From assembly GCF_001708445.1 (NCBI RefSeq), contig NZ_CP015637.1, positions 4,961,001 through 5,025,000 of the forward strand: a stretch of DNA of 64,000 nt. The letters run 5' to 3'. Shown here piece after piece: positions 1 through 9,002 of the stretch. A program made the translations under genes and the position numbers. Numbering within the stretch: the stretch's first letter is position 1; each line of letters opens with the position of its first letter. The stretch comes from Pseudomonas fluorescens (lineage in GTDB: Bacteria; Pseudomonadota; Gammaproteobacteria; Pseudomonadales; Pseudomonadaceae). The notes under the pieces were generated by a model that was not told the origin of the DNA, searched no databases, and saw only the letters and a list, made by a program, of their open reading frames with translations.

Positions 1-2
1 AA

Positions 3-302
3 CTGATCGAGACCTCGCGCCTGCCCAAGCTGACCACCGAGGACTACTACAACTTCGTGGATGACAAGAAGGTCAAGCGCCTGTCGGTCAATACGTTGAT
101 GCGCAACAAGCTGAGCAACGGTTCCCTGGCGATCGTGCATCACGGTGGCGGCTATGAGGTGATCCCGCGCGAAGCGGCGCTGAAGATCCAGGAGCGCGCA
201 CCGGAGCGTATCGTGCAGCTCAATATCCTCACCGAAAGCCAGGTGCCGGACGAGGACGATCCGTATGCGGCCTATCAGATTCCTGATGATCTGATGTGGT
301 AA
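3..302 (+). CDS. DUF2058 (YaiL-like) protein, C-terminal part
   Basis: The reading frame is open from the left edge of the window, so the start lies outside it and only the last 99 residues are visible. The end, DEDDPYAAYQIPDDLMW, matches the acidic DEDDPYADF..VPDDLMW tail of E. coli YaiL, the type member of DUF2058. Family members are about 175-180 residues, so roughly half is present. The family is described as nucleoid or polynucleotide-associated, with no clear biochemical role. An internal GTG at 57 could be mistaken for a start, but the frame reads through it. A strong bidirectional terminator follows directly. Family call is firm; function is unknown. Confidence 0.85.
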   Translation: MIETSRLPKLTTEDYYNFVDDKKVKRLSVNTLMRNKLSNGSLAIVHHGGGYEVIPREAALKIQERAPERIVQLNILTESQVPDEDDPYAAYQIPDDLMW

Positions 303-315
303 GGCTGTAAAACAA

Positions 316-342
316 CAAACCCCGCTCAAAAGGCGGGGTTTG
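316..342. terminator. Bidirectional rho-independent terminator
   Basis: A perfect stem, CAAACCCCGC pairing with GCGGGGTTTG around a short loop, sits between the convergent DUF2058 gene and the TonB receptor gene. T-rich flanks on both strands make it suitable for ending both transcripts. Confidence 0.85.
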
Positions 343-367
343 TGTTTTAGCGCGCAGCGTCAGGTGG

Positions 368-2488
368 TTACCAATCCACGGCGTAACTCATGCTGAAGGT
401 GCGACCCTCGGCATTCGGGTAAGGCGCGCGGGCGTTGGCCTGGGCGAACATGTTCTGGTAGTTGCGGTTGCTGAGGTTGTACACCGCACCTTCCAGGCGA
501 CCCACCGGCAGTCTCACGGAACCCAGCAGGTCGACCAGCGTGTAGCCTTGGATATCGCGGCCGTTGTTGTCTTTGAACGCCGCGTCGTAGTCGGCCAGGC
601 GCATGCCTTGCAAGCGCACGCTGTAGTCGCCGCGGTCATAGCCAACAAAGGCCGTCGTCTTGGCGGGGGCAATACGTGTCGCCGGCAAGTCGATCCATTG
701 TCCGTTCTGGCGGGTTTCGCCTTTGGCGTAAGCGTAAGTCCCACCCACCGACCATTGATCGGTGACGTTGTACGTCAGGCTGGTTTCGATGCCGCGCACG
801 CGCTCTTTCTGGTTCACCAGGCGCAACACACGATCATTGGCATCGTAGAACTGAGTGACATCCGAGGTGTTTTCATACGCGGTGACGTTCGCCAGCCACT
901 TGTCCCAATTCCCACGCCAGCCCAGCTCGTAGCTGTCGACCTTCAGGGCCTGAGCATTCAGTTTTTGAATGTCGTAAGTGCTGCTGACGTCGCGCAGGAA
1001 GCGCTGGATGTCCGGCAGGGAAAAGCCCTGGCTGAAGTTGACGAATACATCCTGGTTTTCGCTCAGGTGGTACACCGCCCCGAGGTTGTAGAGGGTGTCA
1101 TCGTATTTGAGGGTGCCCCCTGGCAGGGTCGCGCGATTACCGGTCTGGACGATTTCGCCGTACGCAATGCTGTCGGCAATGTCGCTTTCGATCCACTCGC
1201 GACGTACACCGCCACGCAGGGTCCAGTCGTCGATGTCGTAGGACAGTTGGCCAAAAATAGCTTTGGTGGTGGTCTGGATGTCCGGCCCCAGTTCGAACGT
1301 GGTACCGGTCTTGGTGTAGGTGAGGCCGTTGACCCGGTACTGGTCGCCACGCTGACGTGAGGTTTCATGATCATAATCGGCACCCCACACCAGGTTGCCG
1401 GTCGCTGTGCCAATGTCCGGCATTGGCGTGTCGATGGCCGCTCGCAGGCCGTAAACATCTTGCACGCTGTTGTTGTCGGACACGCCCGCGCGGCCCCTGG
1501 ACAGGTCGGGGAAGAACAGCGCGTCGGCACGCCGCCAATAACTTTCGACCTGCAGGCTTTGGCCGTAGAAATCCTGATCGGCGTAATTGAGGTTTACTGC
1601 CTGGTTGTGGGTGAACGGTTGATCGTCCAGGTCCAGGCCTTTTACCGCGACTGCGGTGTTGGTGACGCGTGGATTCTTGGTGTAACGCGTGTCTTGTTCG
1701 TCCTTGTAGTCTTGCAGGGACAGCGTGATTTTCTTGTCGTCATCCAGCTCGTAGCCGAAGCGACCTTGCAGGTCGTAGGTGTCGGTGTCCATGTTGCTGC
1801 CCTGGGACGTGTCCTGGGGAATGCGCTTGCCGTTACCGTCGAACTGGTCGTTGCGTTGCACAGCGTTGGCCGAGAGATACCAATCCACCGGGCCACTGCG
1901 GCCCGTGGCGCTTTGGAACGCTTCGTAGGAGAAACCTTTATGGCTGAAGTTGTTGCCGGTGGTCATGCCGATCTTGCTGCTCAACGCCAGCTCTTCACCT
2001 TTGTTGCGCTTGGTGATGATGTTGATGATGCCGCCTGACGCGCCCGCACCGTAGACACTGCTGGCACCGGAAATGACTTCGATACGCTCGATGCTTTCCG
2101 GCGCGACGCTGTTGAGCTGGCGGAAGTTGTCACGTGTGGCGTTCTGGGATACCCCGTCGATCAGGATCAGGGTATTGCGCCCACGAAGCGTCTGGCCGAA
2201 GTTGCTCATGCCGCCGCTGGAGGGGGCGATGCCTGGTACCAGTTGCCCGAGGATGTCTGCAACCCGGCGACCGGCACCCGCTTGCTGGCGGATCTGCTCT
2301 TCGCTGATCACCTGCACCGAGCCTGGAATCGCCGCGATGCTGGTTTCACTGCGGGTGGCCGACACGACCGTGGCCTGCAGTTGCAGGTTGGTGGGTGCGG
2401 CTTGCGTACCTTCACTCTCATCGGCCCAGGCGGGCACGCTTATCGACCCTAGAAGTGGCAGCAGAACTGCCAGTTGCGATTTGTTCAT
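368..2488 (-). CDS. TonB-dependent siderophore receptor
   Basis: This is a 706-residue outer-membrane receptor. Residues 1-22 are a Sec signal peptide ending AWA. A TonB-box-like stretch (ATVVSATRS, about 39-47) is followed by the plug domain (about 50-165, with LRGRNTLILIDGV and SGASSVYGAGASGGIINIIT), then a 22-strand barrel ending in a terminal aromatic (YAVDW). There is no N-terminal signalling domain, so no ECF sigma/anti-sigma circuit is expected. It is the last gene of a leftward operon, 11 bp after the MFS exporter and downstream of a NIS siderophore synthetase, so its ligand is most likely the ferric form of that siderophore. Iron regulation through Fur is inferred. The IutA-like layout is recognised, but the exact ligand cannot be read from sequence. 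Confidence 0.88.
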   Translation of the reverse strand: MNKSQLAVLLPLLGSISVPAWADESEGTQAAPTNLQLQATVVSATRSETSIAAIPGSVQVISEEQIRQQAGAGRRVADILGQLVPGIAPSSGGMSNFGQTLRGRNTLILIDGVSQNATRDNFRQLNSVAPESIERIEVISGASSVYGAGASGGIINIITKRNKGEELALSSKIGMTTGNNFSHKGFSYEAFQSATGRSGPVDWYLSANAVQRNDQFDGNGKRIPQDTSQGSNMDTDTYDLQGRFGYELDDDKKITLSLQDYKDEQDTRYTKNPRVTNTAVAVKGLDLDDQPFTHNQAVNLNYADQDFYGQSLQVESYWRRADALFFPDLSRGRAGVSDNNSVQDVYGLRAAIDTPMPDIGTATGNLVWGADYDHETSRQRGDQYRVNGLTYTKTGTTFELGPDIQTTTKAIFGQLSYDIDDWTLRGGVRREWIESDIADSIAYGEIVQTGNRATLPGGTLKYDDTLYNLGAVYHLSENQDVFVNFSQGFSLPDIQRFLRDVSSTYDIQKLNAQALKVDSYELGWRGNWDKWLANVTAYENTSDVTQFYDANDRVLRLVNQKERVRGIETSLTYNVTDQWSVGGTYAYAKGETRQNGQWIDLPATRIAPAKTTAFVGYDRGDYSVRLQGMRLADYDAAFKDNNGRDIQGYTLVDLLGSVRLPVGRLEGAVYNLSNRNYQNMFAQANARAPYPNAEGRTFSMSYAVDW

Positions 2489-2499
2489 GACCTTGCCTT

Positions 2500-3711
2500 T
2501 CAGTTGTTAGAAGTATTGACAGAAAAACCGGATGTCTCGGGTGTTCGGGTGAACGAACGAATCGCGCGGATGCCCAGGGCGGCCAAGGCGTACGTGAGTG
2601 CTACCAGCCAGAAGCTGTGCGCCAGGCCCACGATGCCCATGCCGATACCGCCGATCAGCGCGCCACACAGCGCACCGGCTTTGGCGGCGCTGTTGCCCAG
2701 GCCCAGGGCAAAGCCCTGCTGGCTGGGCGCAACGGTGTTGGCGATCAATGTGTAGGCGACTGGCAGCAATGCACCCTGCCAAACGCCCCACAGGAGCCGG
2801 CTGGCGAGGAATCCCAGCCATTCGCTGGCCAGTGCCGTAAACGCCAGCGTCAAGGCACAGGACCACGTGACCCACTCGATGATGCGCAGCGTGTGCGCCG
2901 GTTGATGGCGGTCGAACAGGCGCCCCCATAACGGTGCGGACAGCGCCAGGGTCAGTGCGCTGGCGGCATAGCTGGCACCGATCAGCCACGCAGGAGCGTG
3001 TAGCACGTCGGCGACGTACAAGGCGTAAAACGGCTGGGGCATCATCTTGGCCGCCTGGATCAACACGATGATTCCCAGCATCGCACCGAGCCAGCCTTTG
3101 GGCAGCGCGGTCGGCGTTGCGCTGCGTGTTGGTCGTGATCGTGGTGCGTCGGTGGGCAAGAACAGGCTGATCACCGCGCACAACACGCACACCGCCGTGG
3201 CGCTGTAGCACAGCAGTGCAAAGCCCGAGACATCCATCAACCAGCCGCCCAACACCGGTCCGGCCAGCGAGCCCACGGCAGTCGCCGATTGCAGTCGAGC
3301 CAGAATGTGCCCGCGCCCGCCGTCGACGCAGCAGGCCAGTGCATAGGCTTGCGCCGCGGCGATAAAACCGGCCAGTGCCCCTTGCGCGACCCTGATTGCC
3401 ACGAGCAGCCAAGGATCGAAGGTCACGGCGGCCAGGCCCTGGCACACCGCCAACGCCAGCAACGCCCGGATGATCATTGGCTTGTGCCCGGTGCGGTCAC
3501 CCAGTCGCCCCCACATGGGGGTCAGGATCATCGCCGCCATCATCGGCCCTGCGTACACCAGCGAGGACAGCAGGCCAGTGTATTGGGCATTGGCGACGCC
3601 GAGCAGCTTCTGGATTTGCAGCGGCCAGAAAGGTCCACTCATTTCCATGGCGCCCATCGACACCAACTGAATCACTACCAGCAGCCGCAGTGCGGTGTTG
3701 TTAGCCGGCAT
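2500..3711 (-). CDS. MFS transporter, probable siderophore exporter
   Basis: The 403-residue protein has about twelve hydrophobic segments and the MFS loop signature between TM2 and TM3 (MWGRLGDRTGHKP, about residues 65-77). The start codon lies inside the end of the NIS synthetase gene (11 bp overlap), and the stop is 11 bp before the receptor gene, so the three are co-transcribed and probably translationally coupled. Placed between a synthetase and a receptor, it most likely exports the newly made siderophore across the inner membrane, as LbtB/FslB-type MFS proteins do in one-synthetase systems. Substrate is inferred from context. Confidence 0.85.
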   Translation of the reverse strand: MPANNTALRLLVVIQLVSMGAMEMSGPFWPLQIQKLLGVANAQYTGLLSSLVYAGPMMAAMILTPMWGRLGDRTGHKPMIIRALLALAVCQGLAAVTFDPWLLVAIRVAQGALAGFIAAAQAYALACCVDGGRGHILARLQSATAVGSLAGPVLGGWLMDVSGFALLCYSATAVCVLCAVISLFLPTDAPRSRPTRSATPTALPKGWLGAMLGIIVLIQAAKMMPQPFYALYVADVLHAPAWLIGASYAASALTLALSAPLWGRLFDRHQPAHTLRIIEWVTWSCALTLAFTALASEWLGFLASRLLWGVWQGALLPVAYTLIANTVAPSQQGFALGLGNSAAKAGALCGALIGGIGMGIVGLAHSFWLVALTYALAALGIRAIRSFTRTPETSGFSVNTSNN

Positions 3712-5626
3712 TGGCGGCGGTGCTCAGCGGGTTCGGCAAACGCCCGACGATATCGGCATGGCTCTCCAGCAGACGCATGCGCATGAACGACTTGGCTGGC
3801 CAGTCCTGCTCCAGCAACGCTTTGCGCTCGGTCTCCCAGCGCTGTGGTTCGACCTCGTTGCGCAAGTCGTCGAAGCACTGGCTGACCTGTGTCGACAGTT
3901 CGTTCCAGAGCAGCACTTCGGGCACGTCGAAGTGGCGTGCGCTGAGCAACACGAGTTCGCCCAGGTGGCACATGAATACGGTGTGCAGCAGTTTGTCGCG
4001 CACGAACCCGGCATCGTCGTACAGGGTCATTTTGGGATCGTGCAGTTCGATGTCCAGGCCATGGGCGTGCAAGGCCTTGCGGTCGATCCGGATATCACCG
4101 AAATCACGCAAGAGCAGGCGGCTCAACTGCCCGTCAGCCGCCATGACCATGAAGGAGTTCTGCTGATGAGCTTCGAAGGCCACGCCATAACGTAAATACA
4201 TGCCCAGCAGTGCCGGTACGGCAATCGCGGCGTAGTCCCGAAAGAACGCGAGCAGGGCACCTGTGTCGTCCTTGCCTTGGCTCAGTCGCACCCATTGGCG
4301 CAGCAGCGGCTGCCCGTGCTGGTCGATCGCGAACAGGCTGCCGACCGGCACGGCCATTTCACCCGGTTGGAGCAGGCTCTGGGGGGCGTCACGGTACAGT
4401 ACGGCCAGGTGGCGGGAGTGTTCATCATTGGCCGGTTGCGGCTTGAAATGCACGCCGATCCGCTCGGGGACGATGCTGAGGATCTGCGGGATCGAAGGCT
4501 CGCGCTCGAGGATCGTCTGCAGCAGGTGGCTGATCCGCGGGCCCATGCGCGCCGAACGTGGCGAAACAGTGCGCTGCACACTGGTCAGGCGCAGTGAAAC
4601 CGGGAGTTTCACCATCGGTGCATCACACCGGCCTTCAGGCAGCACGGTCCTGAACGACATGGTCGGGTGGGCGGTGAACGCAACGATATCGGTCAGCACC
4701 AACAACCGGTCTCCAATTTCGTTGGCGAACAATTGCGGTAACTCTTGGCGGGCCTGCCAAGGGTGAGCCGGCAACGGCAGATAATCGCCAGCCTCAAGGC
4801 CTTGAGCGGTCAACTGCGCCGTCAGCTGCCGGGCGGCCTGGGGGAAATGATGTTGCCACCATTGCCAGTAATCCGCGGTGCCCGCCAGCCTTTCCACATG
4901 GGCGAATTGGCGATGCAGGGCGCACAGGAATACCGGAAAACGGGCTTCGAATTCCGGTGAGAAATCGATGACCTGGTGGGTATTCAAACCCAGTTTGGTC
5001 TTGTAATTGGGGTGCCAGGGATGGCCCAGCGTGCCCCATTGCTCAAGCGTGGAGGTCGGATTGGTCACACTGGGGTCATGCTTGAGGTGGCTCAAAAGGT
5101 TGCTTTGGTGCATCGGGTCCATTGCCGCATGGAGCTTGAGTGTCCATTGCTCATGAAAGGCGAGGCACAGCGTATCGTTGACAAAGCTGTCGTCGATTTC
5201 GGTGTTGAGGCGGCCCAGGACGTCCGGGTCGGCAGGTGATTCGAGACTGCTGTTGAGCAGCGTCAGTAGCTGCGACGGGAACTGAATATTCAGGTCAGGA
5301 TGATCATCACGCAGCAGGGTGACCCGGCCACGCACGTCCCAGCTGGCCATGCGGCCGGGGAGCAGGTGATCGAAACGCAGGCGGCTCTGGTCAGGCAGCG
5401 CGAGCCAGCAGTGTCCGTGTTCGTCATAGGTGCGGGTGCTGGGGGCCAGCAGGCCTTCACGAAACAGTGCTTGGATCAAACGTTGAAAGCTACGCTCGGC
5501 GGCGGGGGCCAGGGCGTTGATCAGAGCGTCGAGGGTGATGTTGTTAGCCTGAAATTGCGGGGTAGCAAGTGCTTCGCTCCAACGTTCAAGCAACAATTGT
5601 TCTGGGGTACGGCTGTGTCCGCGCAT
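3701..5626 (-). CDS. NIS siderophore synthetase (IucA/IucC family)
   Basis: This 641-residue enzyme belongs to the NRPS-independent siderophore synthetases, which adenylate a carboxylate (usually citrate) and condense it with an amine or alcohol. Visible family motifs are GHPWHPNYKTKLGL (about residues 180-193, nucleotide binding), LPAHPWQ (about 285) and the MSFRTV..KLPVSLRLTS..RTVSPRSA stretch (about 320-355), with a C-terminal FhuF-like reductase region. The ATG at 5626 was chosen over the TTG one codon upstream; a modest GGGAA lies about 8 bp upstream. It is first in an operon with an MFS exporter and a TonB receptor. No second synthetase, hydroxylase, acetylase or decarboxylase gene is present, so the product is likely a simple citrate-amine siderophore. 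Confidence 0.92.
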   Translation of the reverse strand: MRGHSRTPEQLLLERWSEALATPQFQANNITLDALINALAPAAERSFQRLIQALFREGLLAPSTRTYDEHGHCWLALPDQSRLRFDHLLPGRMASWDVRGRVTLLRDDHPDLNIQFPSQLLTLLNSSLESPADPDVLGRLNTEIDDSFVNDTLCLAFHEQWTLKLHAAMDPMHQSNLLSHLKHDPSVTNPTSTLEQWGTLGHPWHPNYKTKLGLNTHQVIDFSPEFEARFPVFLCALHRQFAHVERLAGTADYWQWWQHHFPQAARQLTAQLTAQGLEAGDYLPLPAHPWQARQELPQLFANEIGDRLLVLTDIVAFTAHPTMSFRTVLPEGRCDAPMVKLPVSLRLTSVQRTVSPRSARMGPRISHLLQTILEREPSIPQILSIVPERIGVHFKPQPANDEHSRHLAVLYRDAPQSLLQPGEMAVPVGSLFAIDQHGQPLLRQWVRLSQGKDDTGALLAFFRDYAAIAVPALLGMYLRYGVAFEAHQQNSFMVMAADGQLSRLLLRDFGDIRIDRKALHAHGLDIELHDPKMTLYDDAGFVRDKLLHTVFMCHLGELVLLSARHFDVPEVLLWNELSTQVSQCFDDLRNEVEPQRWETERKALLEQDWPAKSFMRMRLLESHADIVGRLPNPLSTAANAG

Positions 5627-5678
5627 CAAGTGGAGTTCCCTGTCCGTGAGCCTGAGTGAAAAGCGGCTGAATGTTATC

Positions 5679-5697
5679 GAGAACTATTACCAATTGT
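5679..5697 (-). promoter_or_regulatory. Putative Fur box
   Basis: GAGAACTATTACCAATTGT resembles the pseudomonad Fur-box form GAGAATnATTATCAnT and matches 11 of 19 positions of the classical GATAATGATAATCATTATC palindrome. It lies about 53 bp upstream of the NIS synthetase start in an AT-rich patch suited to a promoter. Position and gene content support iron repression; the match itself is moderate. Confidence 0.5.
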
Positions 5698-5919
5698 CTA
5701 TTTATTGTTACCTTTTTGCTGAAAGGTTTATTCAGAGGCTCGGGGGGAGAGGTGGGGCGCGAACGATTCGGGTGGTCAAAAGCACGGCAAGGGGCGTCGA
5801 GGCCTGTGTAAAGGGCTGCTTCAACGTTGTGATAGGGGTGTGCGGGAGGTGGGCTGGGGCGGCGTGAAATATGTATTTTTCAATACAGTTGTCGAGGCTG
5901 AGGCAAAGACGGTCACGAT
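5698..5919. other. Intergenic region without recognised gene
   Basis: This stretch lies between the siderophore operon promoter and the terminator of the next leftward gene. I see no credible reading frame with a ribosome binding site. The AT-rich part next to 5700 probably contains the siderophore promoter. Confidence 0.4.
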
Positions 5920-5952
5920 TAAAAACGGCAAACCCCGCTCAATGGCGGGGTC
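5920..5952 (-). terminator. Rho-independent terminator of the 62-residue gene
   Basis: Read on the minus strand, the stem ACCCCGC..GCGGGGT is followed by a run of five T residues, just downstream of the small leftward gene that ends at 6008. Confidence 0.8.
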
Positions 5953-6007
5953 TGTCGTGTGTAGACGGCCTGGCTGCGTGGGCCGGCGCCTACTTGATTT
6001 CAGTGTT

Positions 6008-6196
6008 TCAGGAGCTCTGGGCCTGGCGTTTCATTTCAAGCGATTCGAGCTCGTTTTTATAGTTATGAGCGTCGCTCTCGTTGTGAAACATGCCGACCAG
6101 CAGGTCTTGTTGGTGGACATCCCAGATGTGAATCCCATGGCCCAGCGCTTCGTGGGACATATGTTCGTCGTCGCGTTCAGTCACTTTTACAGTCAT
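6008..6196 (-). CDS. Small conserved hypothetical protein (62 aa)
   Basis: This short soluble protein is rich in His, Asp and Glu (for example MSHEALGHGIHIWDVHQQD) and has an amphipathic C-terminal helix (NYKNELESLEMKRQA). A GGAG Shine-Dalgarno sequence sits 7 bp before the ATG, and a clean rho-independent terminator follows the stop, so it looks like an independent monocistronic gene. I recall similar short proteins in Pseudomonas genomes but no assigned function. No signal peptide or membrane segment is present. Confidence 0.7.
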   Translation of the reverse strand: MTVKVTERDDEHMSHEALGHGIHIWDVHQQDLLVGMFHNESDAHNYKNELESLEMKRQAQSS

Positions 6197-6287
6197 CTGC
6201 TTGCTCCAATCTCTGGTTGATCTGCGGCAAGTCGTCGCAGGCCTTTGTTATATGTTTTGTTAGCTTGCTAAGTAAACTGATTTTCCC

Positions 6288-6308
6288 TGCAACAATTAAT
6301 TGCAGGAA
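6288..6308. repeat. Short perfect inverted repeat
   Basis: CCTGCAA and TTGCAGG flank a 7-base AT-rich spacer, in the promoter region of the small leftward gene. It could be an operator. The rest of 6197-6424 shows no gene. Confidence 0.35.
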
Positions 6309-6423
6309 ACGCAACAATCCCGCAGGCCCCGTAAACCGCGACATTGCGTCGCAGGGCGCTGGGTTTTATGACAAAAGTTTCATGTCTGGGTCAGGCTTTG
6401 ACTGCTTTATTGACCCAGCCGCC

Positions 6424-6496
6424 CGCCATCGGGTGTAGCCCCCTCCCACATTTGGAATGCGTTCCCAGTGGGGGAGGGCGCTTGCCCCCGATGGCG
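6424..6496. repeat. REPIN (inverted pair of REP elements)
   Basis: CGCCATCGGG..CCCCTCCCAC and GTGGGGGAGGG..CCCCCGATGGCG form two inverted REP halves around a short spacer. This is the GGGAGGGGGCTTGCCCCCGATGG family typical of P. fluorescens intergenic regions. It lies between two leftward genes. Confidence 0.8.
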
Positions 6497-6524
6497 ATAG
6501 CGGCCCGGCGTGAAAAGCCAGGCG

Positions 6525-6550
6525 AAAAAAAGCCCCGCATCAGCGAGGCT
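6525..6550 (-). terminator. Rho-independent terminator of the DUF3108 gene
   Basis: On the minus strand, AGCCTCGC and GCGGGGCT form an 8-bp stem with one mismatch, followed by a run of seven T residues, 22 bp after the stop of the DUF3108 gene. Confidence 0.75.
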
Positions 6551-6571
6551 CCTTTATTGAACATCAGCTCA

Positions 6572-7285
6572 TCAGCTGCCTTTGACAGACTTGCCGTCAA
6601 CGGTGCCATCTTGCAGCATGATGTTGTATTCCTTGCCGTCGGTTTCCACCTGGCGCAGGGCGACCAGAAGGCCGCCCCAGTCCTTGGCGAACCACATCTG
6701 GGTGATGCGCTTGCTTTGGGTCGGGTCACGCACTCGCTCGACCTTGATCGCGTCGATGGAGCCGGCTTTGGTCTGGACTTTTTCCGGGCCGATCACGCGG
6801 AAGTCGTAGGTGTCGACATCGGTGCCTTCAACCACGTTGTAGCTCATGCTTTTCTTGCCGGCAGCGACATCCCGCTGCAGGGCCAACTGGTAGGTCGACT
6901 TATCAAGCATGCCGCTTTGCAGGGGCACGTTGACCGGGTCCTTGTTTTCAAAACCGGTGACTTTCTTGGTCGTCTGGTCGAAGTCCAGGTTGATCTTCTT
7001 CGCCCTGCCCAAGCCACCCCGTTCGAAGGTGTAGCTCTTGGGTTGCAGGGTGTCCTTGTCAAACAGGATCACGCTGGTCTCGGTCAGGCTGGCGATCATC
7101 ATGGACGCCTTGAAGTTCAAGGTCCAGGAGCCGTCGCCGTTCTTGGTCAGGCTGCGTTCGGCCGAACCACTCATGGGCAACTGTTTCCAGTCGGCGGTGT
7201 AGCTGGCGGAGAACGGGTGTAGGTCTGCCGCTTGCACGGCGGGCAAGGCGAACAGCGCAAAAGCGAAGAGCAAGGCGCGACGCAT
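6572..7285 (-). CDS. DUF3108 domain periplasmic protein
   Basis: The 237-residue protein starts with a signal peptide (MRRALLFAFALFALPAVQA, cleaved after about residue 19). The mature part is a beta-rich DUF3108 domain with the typical pattern of alternating short strands (ADLHPFSASYTADWKQLPMSG near the N-terminus, MWFAKDWGGLLVALRQVE near the C-terminus). It is 8 bp downstream of purN and is commonly linked to purMN in pseudomonads, but no metabolic connection is evident. DUF3108 proteins resemble outer-membrane-associated lipid-binding folds; the function is not established. Confidence 0.85.
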   Translation of the reverse strand: MRRALLFAFALFALPAVQAADLHPFSASYTADWKQLPMSGSAERSLTKNGDGSWTLNFKASMMIASLTETSVILFDKDTLQPKSYTFERGGLGRAKKINLDFDQTTKKVTGFENKDPVNVPLQSGMLDKSTYQLALQRDVAAGKKSMSYNVVEGTDVDTYDFRVIGPEKVQTKAGSIDAIKVERVRDPTQSKRITQMWFAKDWGGLLVALRQVETDGKEYNIMLQDGTVDGKSVKGS

Positions 7286-7293
7286 AAAATCTC

Positions 7294-7944
7294 CTAGGTT
7301 CGAATCAAGTGGCCGCTGGCCGCAAGTAACTGGCCGTCCAATAATGCACCCTGGTCACCAAGAATCAACCGCCCCTCGGCAAACCAGCGAACAGCCAGCG
7401 GGTAAATCCTGTGTTCCTGGGTATGAACCCGTTGCGCAAGCGTCTGCGCCGAGTCGTCAGACTCTACCGGAACCACTGCCTGTACGACCAGAGGCCCGCC
7501 ATCGAGTTCCTCGGTGACAAAGTGCACGCTGCAGCCATGCTCGCTGTCGCCGGCGTCGAGGGCGCGTTGGTGGGTGTGCATACCTTTGTACTTGGGCAGC
7601 AGGGAAGGGTGGATATTCAGCAGGCGCCCCGCGTAGTGCCGCACGAAGTCAGCGCTGAGGATGCGCATGAAGCCGGCAAGGACCACGAGTTCAGGGTTGA
7701 AGGTATCGATCAGTTCGATCAAGGCGCTGTCGAAGGCCTCGCGACCTTCGAAAGCCTTGTGATCCAGGGTGCGGGTTTCAATGCCCGCGTCCCTGGCGCG
7801 TTGCAGGCCGTAGGCGTCGCTGCGGTTGGAGATCACCGCAGCGATGCGCACTGGGCTATCGCCGGTACGCGTGCTGTCGATCAGGGCCTGCAAGTTACTG
7901 CCGGTGCCGGAAAGCAGCACCACGACATCACAGGTCTGGGACAT
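7294..7944 (-). CDS. purN: Phosphoribosylglycinamide formyltransferase
   Basis: PurN transfers a formyl group from 10-formyltetrahydrofolate to GAR, the third step of de novo purine synthesis. The 216-residue protein has the N-terminal VVLLSGTGSNLQALID phosphate-binding loop (about 6-21), the NIHPSLLPKYKG motif carrying the catalytic Asn-His pair (about 107-118) and the downstream catalytic Asp region (HFVTEELDGGP). Its ATG shares one base with the purM stop (TGATG), so translation is coupled. The order purM-purN is standard. Confidence 0.97.
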   Translation of the reverse strand: MSQTCDVVVLLSGTGSNLQALIDSTRTGDSPVRIAAVISNRSDAYGLQRARDAGIETRTLDHKAFEGREAFDSALIELIDTFNPELVVLAGFMRILSADFVRHYAGRLLNIHPSLLPKYKGMHTHQRALDAGDSEHGCSVHFVTEELDGGPLVVQAVVPVESDDSAQTLAQRVHTQEHRIYPLAVRWFAEGRLILGDQGALLDGQLLAASGHLIRT

Positions 7945-9002
7945 CAGTGAGCCTTGAGGTTCTTCAGTTCAACCTGCGCAGCGCCTTCAGGGGCGGTGGC
8001 GATCTGGCCGATGACCCAAGGCTGCTCGCCCGCTTCACGCAGAACGTTCAGCGCGGTTTCAACGTGCTCTTGCGCCACGCAGATCACCATGCCGACGCCG
8101 CAGTTCAGTACGCGGTGCATTTCGGTTTCATTGACGTTGCCTTTCTCTTGCAGCCAGTCGAAGACTGCCGGACGCTGCCAGCTGGCCACGTCGACAATCG
8201 CCTGGGCGCCTTTAGGCAGTACGCGCGGGATGTTGTCCAGCAGGCCGCCACCGGTGATGTGGGCCATGGCCTTGACCGCGCCGGTGTCCTTGATCAGCTT
8301 GAGCAGTGGCTTGACGTAGATGCGTGTCGGAGCCATCAGCAGGTCGGTCAGCGGTTTGCCGTCGAGCTGGGTGTTCTCGATGTCGGCGCCGGACACTTCG
8401 ATGATCTTGCGGATCAGCGAGTAGCCGTTGGAGTGCGGGCCGGACGATGGCAGGGCGAGCAGGGCGTCGCCGGCAGCCACTTTGGAGCCGTCGATGATCT
8501 CGGCCTTCTCTACCACGCCAACGCAGAAGCCGGCCAGGTCGTAGTCTTCGCCTTCGTACATGCCCGGCATTTCAGCGGTTTCGCCGCCGACCAGGGAGCA
8601 ACCCGACAGTTCGCAGCCGGCGCCGATACCGGTCACCACTTGTGCAGCGGTGTCTACGTTCAGCTTGCCAGTGGCATAGTAGTCGAGGAAGAACAGCGGC
8701 TCGGCGCCGCACACCACCAGGTCGTTGACGCACATGGCGACCAGGTCGATGCCGATGGTGTCGTGCTTGTTCAGGTTCAGTGCCAGGCGCAGCTTGGTGC
8801 CCACGCCGTCAGTGCCGGAGACCAGCACGGGCTGCTTGTAGCCGGCCGGGATCTCGCAGAGGGCGCCAAAACCGCCCAGGCCGCCCATGACTTCGGGGCG
8901 CGCAGTGCGCTTGGCGACGCTCTTGATGCGTTCGACCAATGCTTCACCGGCGTCGATGTCTACACCGGCGTCCTTGTAGCTCAGGGAGGGTTGCTTGCTC
9001 AT
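7944..9002 (-). CDS. purM: Phosphoribosylformylglycinamidine cyclo-ligase
   Basis: PurM (AIR synthetase) closes the imidazole ring of FGAM with ATP, in the fifth step of purine synthesis. The 352-residue protein begins [19 protein letters not shown], the family N-terminus. Also visible are [30 protein letters not shown] and [16 protein letters not shown]. An in-frame ATG 19 codons upstream exists, but the residues it adds are not conserved family sequence, and AAAGG lies ahead of the ATG at 9002, so the shorter start was chosen. The gene is divergent from the DUF2066 gene. Confidence 0.97.
   Translation of the reverse strand: MSKQPSLSYKDAGVDIDAGEALVERIKSVAKRTARPEVMGGLGGFGALCEIPAGYKQPVLVSGTDGVGTKLRLALNLNKHDTIGIDLVAMCVNDLVVCGAEPLFFLDYYATGKLNVDTAAQVVTGIGAGCELSGCSLVGGETAEMPGMYEGEDYDLAGFCVGVVEKAEIIDGSKVAAGDALLALPSSGPHSNGYSLIRKIIEVSGADIENTQLDGKPLTDLLMAPTRIYVKPLLKLIKDTGAVKAMAHITGGGLLDNIPRVLPKGAQAIVDVASWQRPAVFDWLQEKGNVNETEMHRVLNCGVGMVICVAQEHVETALNVLREAGEQPWVIGQIATAPEGAAQVELKNLKAH

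Noticed and set aside
548..1360. 270-codon plus-strand frame
   Set aside because: It is antisense to the TonB receptor gene, has no recognisable motif and arises from GC-rich codon bias.
6431..6489. Rho-independent terminator
   Set aside because: It is the inner part of a REPIN with no T-tract; the real terminator of the DUF3108 gene is at 6525-6550.
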